The position numbers and the translations under genes are program-made. The notes beneath the pieces were generated by a model, which was given only the letters and a program-made list of their open reading frames with translations, did not search any database and was not told the origin of the DNA. This document shows, piece by piece, positions 38,363 through 47,966 of a DNA stretch of 64,000 bases. The first letter of the stretch is position 1. Every line of letters begins with the position of its first letter. Source of the stretch: Salipiger sp. H15 (lineage in GTDB: Bacteria; Pseudomonadota; Alphaproteobacteria; Rhodobacterales; Rhodobacteraceae); the NCBI RefSeq assembly GCF_040409955.1, contig NZ_CP123384.1:2303501-2367500 (forward strand). Direction: 5' to 3'.

Positions 38363-38413
38363 AACACGGATCTGCGACATTCTGTTCCGGAACCGCCCCC
38401 GCGCTGCCGCGTT
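38363..38413. promoter_or_regulatory. back-to-back EcfG promoters sharing TTCCGGAA
   Basis: Rightward: GGAAC (38389-38393), N16, CGTT (38410-38413), exact consensus, 29 bases before the 34-residue peptide gene. Leftward: GGAAC (38388-38384), N17, TGTT (38366-38363), 32 bases before the PRC-barrel gene. The two -35 elements abut as GTTCC|GGAAC. The rightward call is firm; the leftward one has one extra spacer base. Confidence 0.65.
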
Positions 38414-38441
38414 CCAGATGCAAGCACAGCAGGAGACAGCC

Positions 38442-38546
38442 ATGACCATCGATATCTTTATCGTCGGGTTGGCCGCTCTCATCGTCATCGCGGTCCTGAT
38501 CCTCGCCCTCACGGATGCGAAGGAGGACGACAGGAACTCGCGCTAG
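38442..38546 (+). CDS. 34-residue membrane peptide
   Basis: An ATG at 38442 with AGGAGA seven bases upstream opens a 34-codon frame: MTIDIF, a 20-residue hydrophobic helix (IVGLAALIVIAVLILAL), and a charged tail TDAKEDDRNSR. The consensus EcfG promoter 29 bases upstream and the ribosome site make it a real gene despite its size. A single-pass membrane peptide, orientation probably N-out/C-in or the reverse; no family recognised. It resembles other stress-induced small membrane proteins only in general form. Confidence 0.7.
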   Translation: MTIDIFIVGLAALIVIAVLILALTDAKEDDRNSR

Positions 38547-39017
38547 CCAGAGAGACCCGATCCGGCCGGTGCCGCGGGCCCAGACAAGACTCGTCCCGCG
38601 ACCCGAGGCATGACCGGGGACGCGGCGCCCCGTCCGGGCGCTGCGTCCCGCGGATCATGGCCATCCTTCCCTTCCAACCGACCTCCCAATGATGCTGCAA
38701 GACTTCGTATCGCGTGCCGCGCGTCAGGCTGCGCCGAACTTACTCTTGCGATGCGCCCGTCGCACGGAGGCGGCAGGCATGGGCTGCGCGACCCCGATCC
38801 GCGCAGCAATGGCAACCGTCCTTCCGGACCGCGCTCTCGCAGGATCGCCTTCGCAAGGTCGGTACCGGCGCAGGCATCGACCCACGGCACCTCATCAGCC
38901 TTGCCGGGACCGGCTTGCGGCAAGCCGCGCTTGACGCCCCTCGGCCCGATGCTGGTATACCAAGTGCGATTCCAAGCGGAGCCCGATCCGGGCGACGACA
39001 GCCGAAAGGACATTTCG
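38547..39017. other. gene-free interval with a GntR-type palindrome
   Basis: No credible gene in these 471 bases; reading frames here lack ribosome sites and conserved content. TGGTATACCA at 38953-38962, 56 bases before the aldehyde dehydrogenase start, is a perfect palindrome of the TNGTATACNA type bound by FadR-subfamily GntR regulators, and may control that gene. No such regulator is adjacent. Confidence 0.4.
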
Positions 39018-40544
39018 ATGCTCGACAAATCCGTCTTCACCCCGCACGGCAAGCACCTGATCGCGGGCGAGTGGGTGGCCGGCGAGACCACATTCACCTC
39101 CGAGCCGGCGCACGGGCCGAGCCATGACTTCTCGGTCGGCACCCCGGCGCTGGTCGACGCGGCCTGCAAGGCCGCCGAGGAGGCCTTCTGGACCTATGGC
39201 TACACCACCCGCGCCGCCCGCGCCGAGTTCCTGAACGCCATCGCCGACGAGATCGAGGCCCGCGCCGAGGCGATCACCGAGATCGGCACGCAGGAGACCG
39301 GCCTGCCCGAGGCGCGGCTCCAGGGCGAGCGCGGCCGCACCACCGGCCAGCTGCGGCTCTTCGCCAGCCACATCCTCAAGGGCGACTACCTCGACCGCCG
39401 CCACGACGAGGCGCTGCCCGAGCGCAAGCCGCTGCCGCGCCCCGACATCAGGATGGTGATGCGCCCGATCGGCCCGGTCGCCGTGTTTGGCGCCTCGAAC
39501 TTCCCGCTCGCCTTCTCCACCGCCGGCGGCGATACCGCCGCGGCGCTGGCCGCGGGCTGCCCGGTGGTCGTGAAGGGCCATGGCGCGCACCCCGGCACCG
39601 GCGAGATCGTCGCGGAAGCCATCCTCGCCGCCATCATCAAGTGCGGCATGCCCAAGGGCGTCTTCTCCCTCGTTCAGGGCGGCAAGCGCGACGTCGGCCA
39701 GGCGCTGGTGCAGCATCCGCTGATCAATGCGGTGGGCTTCACCGGCTCGCTCGGCGGCGGTCGTGCCCTGTTTGACCTCTGCGCGCAGCGCGAGGTGCCG
39801 ATCCCCTTCTTCGGCGAGCTTGGCTCTGTCAACCCGATGTTCCTCCTTCCCGAGGCCGTGAAAGCGCGCGGCGCCGAGATCGGCACCGGCTGGGCCGGAT
39901 CGCTCACCATGGGCGCCGGCCAGTTCTGCACCAACCCCGGCATCGCCGTGGTGGAGACGGGCCCCGAGGGCGACGCATTCGTCGCCGCCGCCGCCGAGGC
40001 GTTGAAGAGCGTGTCCGCCCAATGCATGCTCACCGACGGTATCGCGAAAGCGTATAAGGACGGTAAATCCCGCTTCGACGGGCGCAATGCCGTCAAGCCG
40101 GTGCTGACCACAGACAGCGAGGGGCGCAGCGCGCTGCCCAACCTCTTCGAGACGGATGCTGAGAATTACCTGCAGGATCATGCGCTTGGCGAGGAAGTCT
40201 TCGGCCCGCTCGGGCTCGTGGTGCGGGTCTCCGGCGCCGAGGAAATGCAGGAGCTCGCCAAGGGCTTCGAGGGCCAGCTGACCGCGACGATCCACATGGA
40301 CGAAGGCGACACGGCCCTCGCACAGCGGCTGATGCCGGTGCTCGAGCGCAAGGCCGGCCGGGTGCTGGTCAACGGCTTCCCGACCGGGGTCGAGGTCTCC
40401 GAGGCGATGGTCCACGGCGGGCCTTACCCCGCGAGCACCAACTTCGGCGCCACCTCCGTGGGCACCCTCTCGATCCGCCGCTTCCTGCGCCCGGTCAGCT
40501 ACCAGAACCTGCCGGACGCCCTGCTGCCGGACGATCTGAAGTAA
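39018..40544 (+). CDS. alpha-ketoglutaric semialdehyde dehydrogenase (2,5-dioxovalerate dehydrogenase)
   Basis: A 508-residue NAD(P)-dependent aldehyde dehydrogenase. Catalytic Glu in FFGELGSVNPMF and Cys in GAGQFCTNPG are both in the form typical of the KGSADH subfamily, as are the NAD-site FGASNFPLAF and VGFTGSLGGG. It oxidises 2,5-dioxopentanoate to 2-oxoglutarate, the last step of non-phosphorylating pentose, hexarate and hydroxyproline catabolism. No other genes of those pathways are nearby, so it may serve several. Start ATG 39018 with AAAGGA seven bases upstream. Confidence 0.9.
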   Translation: MLDKSVFTPHGKHLIAGEWVAGETTFTSEPAHGPSHDFSVGTPALVDAACKAAEEAFWTYGYTTRAARAEFLNAIADEIEARAEAITEIGTQETGLPEARLQGERGRTTGQLRLFASHILKGDYLDRRHDEALPERKPLPRPDIRMVMRPIGPVAVFGASNFPLAFSTAGGDTAAALAAGCPVVVKGHGAHPGTGEIVAEAILAAIIKCGMPKGVFSLVQGGKRDVGQALVQHPLINAVGFTGSLGGGRALFDLCAQREVPIPFFGELGSVNPMFLLPEAVKARGAEIGTGWAGSLTMGAGQFCTNPGIAVVETGPEGDAFVAAAAEALKSVSAQCMLTDGIAKAYKDGKSRFDGRNAVKPVLTTDSEGRSALPNLFETDAENYLQDHALGEEVFGPLGLVVRVSGAEEMQELAKGFEGQLTATIHMDEGDTALAQRLMPVLERKAGRVLVNGFPTGVEVSEAMVHGGPYPASTNFGATSVGTLSIRRFLRPVSYQNLPDALLPDDLK

Positions 40545-40556
40545 GCCGCCAGGCCG

Positions 40557-40596
40557 AAACGCGCCCGCGCCGCCCCGACGGGTGGCGCGGGCGTTT
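40557..40596 (+). terminator. terminator after the aldehyde dehydrogenase
   Basis: AAACG ... CCCGCGCC (40557-40571) pairs with GGCGCGGG-CGTTT (40584-40596) with a two-base bulge, 13 bases past the stop. Confidence 0.65.
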
Positions 40597-40608
40597 GCGT
40601 TCGAATTT

Positions 40609-40671
40609 GCGTATTTGGAAAGAGAAGAAGACCAGGTCGCCGCGCCCCGTCTTCCATATGTTCCAAATATC
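40609..40671 (+). repeat. dispersed 3'-flanking element with stem-loop, copy 2
   Basis: Identical over 22 bases to the 18572 copy (GCGTATTT, GG, AAAGAGAAGAAG). It is followed by an inverted arm ending CTTCC ... TTCCAAATAT (to 40671), so GAAGAC/GTCTTC and TTTGGAA/TTCCAAA can pair. It lies 65 bases past the aldehyde dehydrogenase stop, same direction. Confidence 0.7.
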
Positions 40672-40800
40672 CCGGGGGAGCCCGAAGGGCGGGGGCGGAG
40701 CCCCCATCCGCGCCCGCCGCACCGGAAGGGCCGATGATCCCTTTCTCCCGCCGACGCTTTGCGGTAAAGGCGGGGTTTGAATCCGCAAGAGGTGCGTGCC

Positions 40801-42279
40801 ATGACATTCTCCCTCGCCATCGTCGGCCGCCCCAACGTTGGCAAGTCCACCCTGTTCAACCGCCTGGTCGGCAAGCGGCTGGCGCTGGTCGACGACCAGC
40901 CCGGCGTCACGCGCGACCTGCGCGAGGGCGAGGGCAAGCTGGGCGACCTGCGCTTCACCGTGATCGACACGGCCGGCCTCGAGGAGGCCACCGACGAGTC
41001 GCTGCAGGGCCGCATGCGCAAGCTGACCGAGCGCGCCGTGGACATGGCCGACGTCTGCCTCTTCATGATCGACGCCCGCGTCGGCGTGACCCCGACCGAC
41101 GAGGTCTTCGCCGAGATCCTGCGCAAGCGTTCCGCCCACGTGATCCTCGCCGCCAACAAGGGCGAAGGCTCGGCCGCCGATGCCGGCGTGATCGAGGCCT
41201 ACAGCCTCGGCCTCGGCGAGCCGATCCGGCTCTCAGCCGAGCATGGCGAGGGCCTGCCCGAGCTCTATTCCGCGCTGATGCCGCTGGCCGACGCCTTTGC
41301 CGAGCGCGCCGCCGAGGAAGCGCCCGAGACCGAGCTCGACCTCGAGGAGGAGGAGTTCGACGACGAGGACGGCGAGGGCAAGCTGGTCATGCCGACCGCG
41401 ACCAAGCCGCTGCAGATCGCCGTGGTGGGCCGCCCGAACGCCGGCAAGTCGACGCTGATCAACAAGATCCTCGGCGAGGAGCGGCTGCTGACCGGCCCCG
41501 AGGCCGGGATCACCCGCGATGCCATCTCGGTCCGGATGGACTGGGAGGGCGTGCCGATGCGCATCTTCGACACCGCCGGCATGCGCAAGCGCGCCAAGGT
41601 GCAGGAAAAGCTCGAGAAACTCTCGGTTTCCGACGGTCTGCGCGCGGTGAAGTTCGCCGAGGTCGTGGTGGTGCTGCTCGACGCCGCCATCCCCTTCGAG
41701 CAGCAGGACCTGCGCATCGCCGACCTCGCCGAACGCGAGGGCCGCGCGGTGGTCGTCGCCGTCAACAAGTGGGACTTCGAGGAGCACAAGCAGGAGAAGC
41801 TGGCCGCGCTCAAGGAGGCCTTCGACCGGCTGCTGCCGCAGCTGCGCGGCGCGCCGCTGGTGACCGTCTCGGCCAAGACCGGGCGCGGGCTCGACCGGCT
41901 CAACGCCGCGATCATGAAGGCCTGGACCACCTGGAACCGCCGCGTCTCGACCGGCCAGCTGAACCGCTGGCTCGAGGGCATGGTCTCCTCGCACCCGCCG
42001 CCCGCGCCGCAGGGCCGCCGCATCAAGCTGCGCTACATGACCCAGGCCAAGACCCGCCCGCCGGGATTCGTCGTCATGTGCTCGCGGCCGCAGGACATGC
42101 CCGAGAGCTACACGCGCTACCTGGTGAACGGTCTGCGCGAGGCCTTCGACATGCCCGGCACGCCGATCCGCCTGACGCTGCGCGGGCAGGGCGACAAGAA
42201 CCCCTACAAGGGCCGCCGGGAACGGAATGCTGGAGCGCTCAAGAAGCACCTCGGCAAGCTCCCGAAGCAGAAAGGCTGA
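40801..42279 (+). CDS. der: ribosome biogenesis GTPase Der (EngA)
   Basis: A 492-residue GTPase with two tandem G domains and a C-terminal KH-like domain; it acts in maturation of the 50S subunit. First G1 GRPNVGKST at residues ~8-16 with DTAGLEE; second GRPNAGKST at ~210 with DTAGMRKR and NKWD. The acidic linker [19 protein letters not shown] separates them. The basic C-terminus ([23 protein letters not shown]) is typical. Start ATG 40801 after AGAGGTG; eight upstream in-frame residues rejected. In E. coli der follows bamB; here the two are 30 kb apart. Confidence 0.97.
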   Translation: MTFSLAIVGRPNVGKSTLFNRLVGKRLALVDDQPGVTRDLREGEGKLGDLRFTVIDTAGLEEATDESLQGRMRKLTERAVDMADVCLFMIDARVGVTPTDEVFAEILRKRSAHVILAANKGEGSAADAGVIEAYSLGLGEPIRLSAEHGEGLPELYSALMPLADAFAERAAEEAPETELDLEEEEFDDEDGEGKLVMPTATKPLQIAVVGRPNAGKSTLINKILGEERLLTGPEAGITRDAISVRMDWEGVPMRIFDTAGMRKRAKVQEKLEKLSVSDGLRAVKFAEVVVVLLDAAIPFEQQDLRIADLAEREGRAVVVAVNKWDFEEHKQEKLAALKEAFDRLLPQLRGAPLVTVSAKTGRGLDRLNAAIMKAWTTWNRRVSTGQLNRWLEGMVSSHPPPAPQGRRIKLRYMTQAKTRPPGFVVMCSRPQDMPESYTRYLVNGLREAFDMPGTPIRLTLRGQGDKNPYKGRRERNAGALKKHLGKLPKQKG

Positions 42280-42299
42280 GGCCCTCTTCGCGGGACATG

Positions 42300-42333
42300 A
42301 AAAGGCGCCGGGGCTTCCGCTCCGGCGCCTTTT
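42300..42333. terminator. bidirectional terminator between der and doxX-like gene
   Basis: AAAAGGCGCCGG and CCGGCGCCTTTT form a perfect 12-base stem over a 10-base loop, with T-runs on both strands, between convergent stops at 42279 and 42352. Confidence 0.88.
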
Positions 42334-42351
42334 CTTTTCGAGGGGAAGGTC

Positions 42352-42774
42352 TCAACCCCGGGTGACGGCCAGCAGCCCGCCGCCGAGAAGCGCCTGCACC
42401 AGCAGCGCGACGGCCCAGAAGGCTGGATATTCCCAGCCGCCGTTGGCGTTGGTGAACCAGAAGCCGTTCGGCCCGTGGGCGAGGATGGCGGCGCCGAGCA
42501 GCACGGGGATCAGCAGCAGCGACACGAGGCTGGTCTGGACGCCGAGGATCAGCGCAAGCCCGCCCAGCACCTCGGCGGCGATGGTGAGATAGGCGACGAA
42601 GCCCGGCACGCCGAGCGAGGCGAAATACTGCGCGGCACCCGCCGGGGTGAAGACGAAGACCTTCAGCCAGGCGTGGGCGAGGAACAGGGCGCCCAGCGTC
42701 ACGCGCAGGATAAAGGCGGCGGTCTGGATGGAATTGGCCGAGCCGAAGCCCAGCGATTGCAGGATGTTGGTCAT
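42352..42774 (-). CDS. DoxX-family membrane protein
   Basis: A 140-residue protein with four transmembrane helices. Signatures of the DoxX/DoxD-like fold: ILRVTLGALFLAHAWLKVF in helix 1 and FVAYLTIAAEVLGGLALILG in helix 2. Members occur in oxidoreductase and oxidative-stress complexes, but most, like this one, have no proven reaction. Start ATG 42774 with GGAGAG; the 51-residue upstream extension is rejected. Single gene. Confidence 0.87.
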   Translation of the reverse strand: MTNILQSLGFGSANSIQTAAFILRVTLGALFLAHAWLKVFVFTPAGAAQYFASLGVPGFVAYLTIAAEVLGGLALILGVQTSLVSLLLIPVLLGAAILAHGPNGFWFTNANGGWEYPAFWAVALLVQALLGGGLLAVTRG

Positions 42775-42915
42775 TGGGTCTCTCCGGTCCGGGCGCCGCA
42801 CCGCGCGGCGCCCCGTGTGATGCGCCAGAGATAGCCCCAGAAGACTGTCGCGATAATGTGGGAAGTCATTGGAACATTTCCCACGCCATGTTCGGAATGG
42901 CGCGGGCAGGATATT

Positions 42916-42983
42916 GCGTATTTTCAAAAGAGAAGAAGCAGGGAACGGCGCTCCGCCCCTGCTTCTTCTCTTTTCAAATACGC
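42916..42983. repeat. dispersed 3'-flanking element, inverted pair (copies 3 and 4)
   Basis: Two near-identical copies face each other: GCGTATTT-TC-AAAAGAGAAGAAG (from 42916) and, leftward from 42983, GCGTATTT-GA-AAAGAGAAGAAG. Together with GCAGGG/CCCTGC they make a ~28-base stem with only a two-base mismatch around a ~13-base loop. The leftward copy starts 54 bases past the stop of the membrane protein gene ending at 43037. Confidence 0.75.
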
Positions 42984-43036
42984 CCGCCGGAGGCGGTCCG
43001 GCGGCGGCGCCGGGCGCGGCGCGGGTCTGGCGCGCC

Positions 43037-43738
43037 TTACTCCGTGTCGGTGCCGCGCAGCGCGAGGATCGCGAAGATGCCTGCGGCGGCGAGCCCCGCG
43101 ACCGCGAAATTGAGCGGGCTTGCGTTGGCGACGATCACCCCGACCAGCGCCCAGATCACCGTGATGCCGTAGAGCGGCGCGCGGTGCAGCCGGTATTGCA
43201 CGACCACCGAGATCGCCAGCGCCAGCGCCAGCGCGAGCAGGGCCGAGGGCGTCTCGGGCAGCAGGCCGTAGCCGGCAAGCAGGATGCCGATCGAGACGCA
43301 GGAAGCGGCGGTGAGCCAGCCCGCGTAGAGCGCGATCGGCGCGATCTGCCACCAGCGGTCCATGTCGCCGGTGCGGAAGAGGGCGACCAGCGCGGTGGCC
43401 AGCATCACCCAGATCATCGCGGTGGAGGCCAGCGGCGAGACCTGTGCGACCGGCAGCCAGAAGATGCCCACCGCGAGGCTGACCAGCAGCGGCTCGCGGT
43501 GCGACATCCAGTCGTAGTCGTCGGAGCGCCGGAACAGGCCGAAGCCGGTGCCGGCGACCAGCCAGATGTAGATCAGCCCCCAGATGGCGAAGGCATAGCC
43601 AGCCGGCTGCACCGGCGGGTCGATCTGCGGCACCGGAAAGGCGTCGGGCGCGAAGCCGTTGAATCCGGGAAAGACCAGCGGCGAGGCCGCGAACCCCAGC
43701 GCCGCGAGGAACAGCAGGAGCGGCCGGACCCAGATCAT
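43037..43738 (-). CDS. multi-spanning membrane protein, resembling the tryptophan-rich sensory (TspO-like) family
   Basis: A 233-residue protein with about seven hydrophobic helices. Tryptophans cluster at helix ends (AIWGLIYIWL, MDRWWQIAPIALYAGWL, IWALVGVIVA), as in the bacterial proteins filed under TspO/tryptophan-rich sensory protein, but it is longer than classic five-helix TspO (~160). The N-terminal PLVFPGFNGFAPDAFPVPQI loop is probably periplasmic. Function unknown. It sits 16 bases downstream of serS, so both are probably one transcript. Confidence 0.75.
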   Translation of the reverse strand: MIWVRPLLLFLAALGFAASPLVFPGFNGFAPDAFPVPQIDPPVQPAGYAFAIWGLIYIWLVAGTGFGLFRRSDDYDWMSHREPLLVSLAVGIFWLPVAQVSPLASTAMIWVMLATALVALFRTGDMDRWWQIAPIALYAGWLTAASCVSIGILLAGYGLLPETPSALLALALALAISVVVQYRLHRAPLYGITVIWALVGVIVANASPLNFAVAGLAAAGIFAILALRGTDTE

Positions 43739-43754
43739 CTCGGACCCCGCCCCC

Positions 43755-45047
43755 TCAGACCAGCGTGCCGTCGGCGGCGATGCGGGTCTTGCCGCGCAGC
43801 CAGGGGTGCAGCGCCTCGGGCAGGACGACCGAGCCGTCCTCCTGCTGGCCGTTCTCGAGCACCGCGATCAGGCAGCGCCCGACGGCGAGGCCGGAGCCGT
43901 TCAGCGTGTGCAGGAACTCCGGCTTGCCGCCTTCCGACGGCTTGAAGCGGGCGTTCATCCGGCGCGCCTGGAAATCGCCGCAGACCGAGACCGAGCTGAT
44001 CTCGCGGTACTGGTTCTGGCCGGGCAGCCAGACCTCGATGTCATGGGTGCGGCGCGCACCGAAGCCCATGTCGCCGGTGCAGAGCGCCACGGTGCGATAG
44101 GGCAGGCCGAGCTTCTCGAGGATGCCCTCGGCGCATCTGGTCATCCGGTCGAGCTCGTCGCGCGAGGTCTCGGGATGGGTGATCGAGACCATCTCGACCT
44201 TCTCGAACTGGTGCTGGCGCAGCATGCCGGCGGTGTCACGCCCGGCCGAGCCCGCCTCGGAGCGGAAGCACTGGGTGTGGGCGACGTAGCGGCGCGGCAG
44301 GCTGGCCTCGTCGACGGTCAGGCCGTTGACGATGTTGGTCAGCGTCACCTCGGCGGTCGGCACCAGCCACCAGCCCTCGCGGGTCTGGTAGCTGTCCTCG
44401 CCGAATTTCGGCAGCTGGCCGGTGCCCAGCATCATCTCCTCGCGCACCAGCACGGGGGTCCAGGTCTCGGACAGGCCGTTCTCCTCGACATGGGTGTCGA
44501 GCATGAACTGCGCCAGTGCGCGGTGGACGCGGGCGATGGCGCCGGTCAGCACCACGAAGCGCGCGCCCGAGAGCTTGGCGGCGGTCTCGAAATCCATGCC
44601 GGGGATCACGGCGGGCAGCTCGTAATGCTCCTTCGGCGCGAAGTCGAAGGACTTCGGCGTGCCCCAGCGGCGGATCTCGACGTTGTCGCTCTCGTCTTCG
44701 CCGTCCGGCGTGTCCTCGAACGGCAGGTTGGGGATGCCCATCAGCACGTCGGCAAGCTGCGCGTCGAGTTCCTTGGCGCGGGCCTGCATCTCGGCGACCT
44801 CGGCCTTCTTCTCGGCGACCAGCGCGCGCAGGCGCTCGAACTCGGCTTCGTCGCCGCTGGCCTTGGCCTTGCCCACGTCCTTCGATGCGGCGTTCTGCGC
44901 GGCCTGCGCGGTCTCGGCGGCGTGGATCGCGGCGCGGCGCTCCTCGTCGAGCGCGAGCAGGGGAGACGAGGCATTCTCCACACCCCGGCGCGAGAGCGCC
45001 GCGTCGAAGGCGGCGGGGTTTTCGCGAATGGCGCGGATGTCATGCAT
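43755..45047 (-). CDS. serS: seryl-tRNA synthetase
   Basis: A 430-residue class II aminoacyl-tRNA synthetase charging tRNA-Ser and tRNA-Sec. N-terminal long coiled-coil arm (residues ~30-105, [21 protein letters not shown]) that grips the long variable arm; catalytic core with motif 2 [26 protein letters not shown] and motif 3 [19 protein letters not shown] serine loop VPTAEV. Start ATG 45047 ([11 protein letters not shown]) with AGAGGACGAG; upstream in-frame residues rejected. Confidence 0.97.
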   Translation of the reverse strand: MHDIRAIRENPAAFDAALSRRGVENASSPLLALDEERRAAIHAAETAQAAQNAASKDVGKAKASGDEAEFERLRALVAEKKAEVAEMQARAKELDAQLADVLMGIPNLPFEDTPDGEDESDNVEIRRWGTPKSFDFAPKEHYELPAVIPGMDFETAAKLSGARFVVLTGAIARVHRALAQFMLDTHVEENGLSETWTPVLVREEMMLGTGQLPKFGEDSYQTREGWWLVPTAEVTLTNIVNGLTVDEASLPRRYVAHTQCFRSEAGSAGRDTAGMLRQHQFEKVEMVSITHPETSRDELDRMTRCAEGILEKLGLPYRTVALCTGDMGFGARRTHDIEVWLPGQNQYREISSVSVCGDFQARRMNARFKPSEGGKPEFLHTLNGSGLAVGRCLIAVLENGQQEDGSVVLPEALHPWLRGKTRIAADGTLV

Positions 45048-45097
45048 CGGTCTCGTCCTCTTTGTCTGCGACTCGCGCGGGTTATGCCCTGTTTCGC

Positions 45098-45799
45098 TCA
45101 GGGAGTGTAGGGGGAGCCGCGCGTAAGACGAGCCCTGAGCCACTCATCCACCGGCACGGCGAGGCTGGTTTGCGCATTCGTCGCGCTCACGACGCCGATG
45201 ACCCGCCAGTCGCCGCCCTCGCGCACCAGCACCGGCCCGCCCGAGTTTCCGGGCCGCACCGGGCAGTCGAGGCGCAGCAGCGCATGGTCGCGCGCGCCGG
45301 TGCAGTCGAAGCGCGCCGAGAGCCGGTTGGGCCGCAGGTCATGGTAGCCGACGAGGGCGAAGGGCGGCGCGGGCGCGGCGCCGAGCGTAAGCGGTGGCAC
45401 TTCGAGCGGGCGGGCGAGCGTGAGCAGGGCGACGTCGTGCTCGATGTCGAGCGTGTGGGTCCTGTAGGCGCCGGGGTGGACCTCGTAGGAGGCGACCTCG
45501 GAATGGTCGGCATAGTTGCCGCCGAACCAGCCGGCGACGAAATGCAGCCGTTCGGGCGCGACCGGATCGCCCTCTGGCCCGGCGACGCAATGCGCGGCGG
45601 TGAGCACGAGATCGGGGGCGATGAGCGTGCCCGAGCACATGCCGCGCCGGTTGTAGCCGCGGGTGTTGACCCGGCCGATGGCGTGCCAGGCGGCGTGATC
45701 CGCGGGCGGCAGCGGCGGCAGGTCGTCCGCCGCGGCGGGCAGGACGATCAGCAGCGCAAAGAGGCGGGGCAGATGCGCGGCGAGGCTTCGAAATGTCAT
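45098..45799 (-). CDS. secreted trypsin-like serine protease (S1)
   Basis: A 233-residue protein with an N-terminal signal peptide ([16 protein letters not shown], cleavage about residue 24) and a chymotrypsin-fold domain. Catalytic triad visible: His in LTAAHC, Asp in IEHDVALL, Ser in GNSGGPVL. Cysteine pairs (MCSG ... HC; FDCTG ... LDCPV) allow disulfides, so it acts in the periplasm or outside. No PDZ domain, hence not a DegP/HtrA protein. Start ATG 45799. Divergent from yajC across 189 bases. Confidence 0.92.
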   Translation of the reverse strand: MTFRSLAAHLPRLFALLIVLPAAADDLPPLPPADHAAWHAIGRVNTRGYNRRGMCSGTLIAPDLVLTAAHCVAGPEGDPVAPERLHFVAGWFGGNYADHSEVASYEVHPGAYRTHTLDIEHDVALLTLARPLEVPPLTLGAAPAPPFALVGYHDLRPNRLSARFDCTGARDHALLRLDCPVRPGNSGGPVLVREGGDWRVIGVVSATNAQTSLAVPVDEWLRARLTRGSPYTP

Positions 45800-45988
45800 G
45801 CCGTCCGACCTTTCCCTGCCAGGCGCAGGACAGTCTAGGGCGCGGGGCGGTGTGCGTCCACCGTGCCGCGGGAGGCGCATGCGGGCTGCCGCAGCGCCAT
45901 CGCGCCTTGCATCGGCGGAGGATCGCACATAGGTTCCGGCCAAATTTTGCGGGGGGGAGCCCCCATAGACACAAAGAGGAGCCCGCCC

Positions 45989-46276
45989 ATGGATGGCAGC
46001 GCAGTCGCCCAGTTCGTCCCCCTGATCCTGATCTTCGGCATCATGTACTTCCTGCTGATCCGTCCCCAGCAGAAGAAGGTCAAGGAGCACCAGAAGATGG
46101 TCGGCGCCCTGCGCCGCGGCGACCAGATCGTCACCCAGGGCGGTCTGATCGGCAAGGTCGTGAAGGTCAAGGAAGGCGGCGAGGTCGAGGTCGAGATCGC
46201 CGAGGGCGTCAAGGTCCGCGTGATCCAGAGCACCGTCGCGCAGGTCCTGTCGAAGACCGAGCCCGCCGAATCCTGA
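45989..46276 (+). CDS. yajC: preprotein translocase subunit YajC
   Basis: A 95-residue inner-membrane protein: one helix (FVPLILIFGIMYFLLIRPQQ), the family signature RPQQKK, and a cytoplasmic domain with RRGDQIVTQGGLIGKVVKV. Partner of SecDF in the holo-translocon. Ribosome site AGAGGAG before ATG 45989. It leads secD by 25 bases. Confidence 0.96.
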   Translation: MDGSAVAQFVPLILIFGIMYFLLIRPQQKKVKEHQKMVGALRRGDQIVTQGGLIGKVVKVKEGGEVEVEIAEGVKVRVIQSTVAQVLSKTEPAES

Positions 46277-46301
46277 TCCCAACGGGAAAGCGCTCCAGAC
46301 A

Positions 46302-47963
46302 ATGCTTCAGATCGATCTTTGGAAACGCCTGACAATCTGGGCGCTCGTGATCGTAGGGCTGGCCTTGGCCAGCCCTAACCTCTTCTACAGCCGTGTAGAA
46401 TCTCACAACGACGCCGTTGCCGCGATCGAGAAATCGGGCGCCACGCCCGAGCGCGAGGCGGCCGCCGCCGGCTGGCCGAGCTGGCTGCCCTCGGGGCTGG
46501 TCAACCTTGGCCTCGACCTGCGCGGCGGCGCGCACCTGCTCGCCGAGGTGAAGGTCGCCGACGTCTACGCCTCGCGCCTCGAGGCGCTCTGGCCCGACGT
46601 GCGCGACATCCTGCGCCCCGAGCGCGAGACCGTCGGCACCATCCGCCTGCAGCCGGCCACCCCCGGCGAGCTGCGCGTGCGCATCTCCAACCCCGAGGGC
46701 ATGACCCGGGCGCTGGAGCTGGTGCGCGGCCTCGCGCGGCCGGTGACCACGCTGACCGGCGCGGGCTCGAACGACCTGCAGGTCTCGGGGCAGGGCGACG
46801 AGATCGTCGTGACCCTCTCGGACGCCGAGAAGCAGGCCACCGACGAGCGCACCATGCAGCAGTCGCTCGAGATCATCCGCCGCCGCATCGACGAGGTCGG
46901 CACGCGCGAGCCGACGATCCAGCGGCAGGGCAACGACCGCATCCTCATCCAGGTGCCGGGCATCGGCTCGGCCGCCGAGCTGAAGGACATCATCGGCACC
47001 ACCGCGCAGCTGACCTTCCAGCCGGTCGTCAGCCGCACCACCAACGCCGACACCACCCCCGGCGTCGGCAACGAGCTGCTGCCGGCGATGGACGAGCAGG
47101 GCGTCTTCTACGTGCTCGAGCAGGCCCCCGTCGTCACCGGCGAGGAGCTGACCGACAGCCAGCCCAGCTTCGACCAGAACGGCCGTCCGGCGGTGACCTT
47201 CCGCTTCAACCCCACCGGCGCGCGCAAGTTCGGCGACTACACCGCCGCCAACATCGGCTCGCCCTTCGCCATCGTGCTCGATGACGAGGTGATCTCGGCC
47301 CCGGTGATCCAGAGCCACATCCCCGGCGGCTCGGGCATCATCACCGGCAACTTCACCGTCGAGGAATCGACCAATCTCGCCGTGCTGCTGCGCGCGGGCG
47401 CGCTGCCCGCCGGGCTCGACTTCCTCGAGGAACGGACCATCGGCCCGGAACTTGGGCAGGACAGCATCGACGCGGGCAAGCTGGCGACCGGCGTGGCCTT
47501 CGTCGCGGTGCTCGGCTTCATGTGGGCGAGCTACGGTCTCTTCGGGGTCTTCGCCAATATCGCGCTGATCGTGAACATCGGCCTGATCTTCGGCCTGCTG
47601 TCGCTCATCGGCGCGACGCTCACGCTGCCCGGCATCGCCGGCATCGTGCTGACCGTCGGCATGGCGGTCGACGCCAACGTGCTGATCTTCGAGCGCATCC
47701 GCGAGGAGCTGAAGACCGCGCGCGGCCCGGCCCGGGCGATCGAGCTCGGCTACGAGAAGGCGCTGTCGGCGATCATCGACGCCAACCTGACCACCATCAT
47801 CACGGCGATCATCCTCTATGTCATGGGCTCGGGTCCGGTGCGCGGTTTCGCCATCACCCTCGGCCTCGGCATCGTCACCTCGGTCTTCACCGCGATCTTC
47901 GTCACCCGGCTGCTGATCGCGATCTGGTACGACCGCCGCCGTCCCAAAACCATCGAGGTCTGA
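46302..47963 (+). CDS. secD: protein translocase subunit SecD
   Basis: A 553-residue RND-superfamily protein that uses the proton gradient to pull exported proteins through SecYEG. Helix 1 near residues 8-25, motif D2-like GLDLRGGAHLL, a large periplasmic P1 domain (~110-370), then five helices with GMAVDANVLIFERIREEL carrying the proton-relay Asp and the ALxIGF-type region. Slightly shorter than E. coli SecD, normal for alphaproteobacteria. Three bases before secF. Confidence 0.97.
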   Translation: MLQIDLWKRLTIWALVIVGLALASPNLFYSRVESHNDAVAAIEKSGATPEREAAAAGWPSWLPSGLVNLGLDLRGGAHLLAEVKVADVYASRLEALWPDVRDILRPERETVGTIRLQPATPGELRVRISNPEGMTRALELVRGLARPVTTLTGAGSNDLQVSGQGDEIVVTLSDAEKQATDERTMQQSLEIIRRRIDEVGTREPTIQRQGNDRILIQVPGIGSAAELKDIIGTTAQLTFQPVVSRTTNADTTPGVGNELLPAMDEQGVFYVLEQAPVVTGEELTDSQPSFDQNGRPAVTFRFNPTGARKFGDYTAANIGSPFAIVLDDEVISAPVIQSHIPGGSGIITGNFTVEESTNLAVLLRAGALPAGLDFLEERTIGPELGQDSIDAGKLATGVAFVAVLGFMWASYGLFGVFANIALIVNIGLIFGLLSLIGATLTLPGIAGIVLTVGMAVDANVLIFERIREELKTARGPARAIELGYEKALSAIIDANLTTIITAIILYVMGSGPVRGFAITLGLGIVTSVFTAIFVTRLLIAIWYDRRRPKTIEV

Positions 47964-47966
47964 GCC

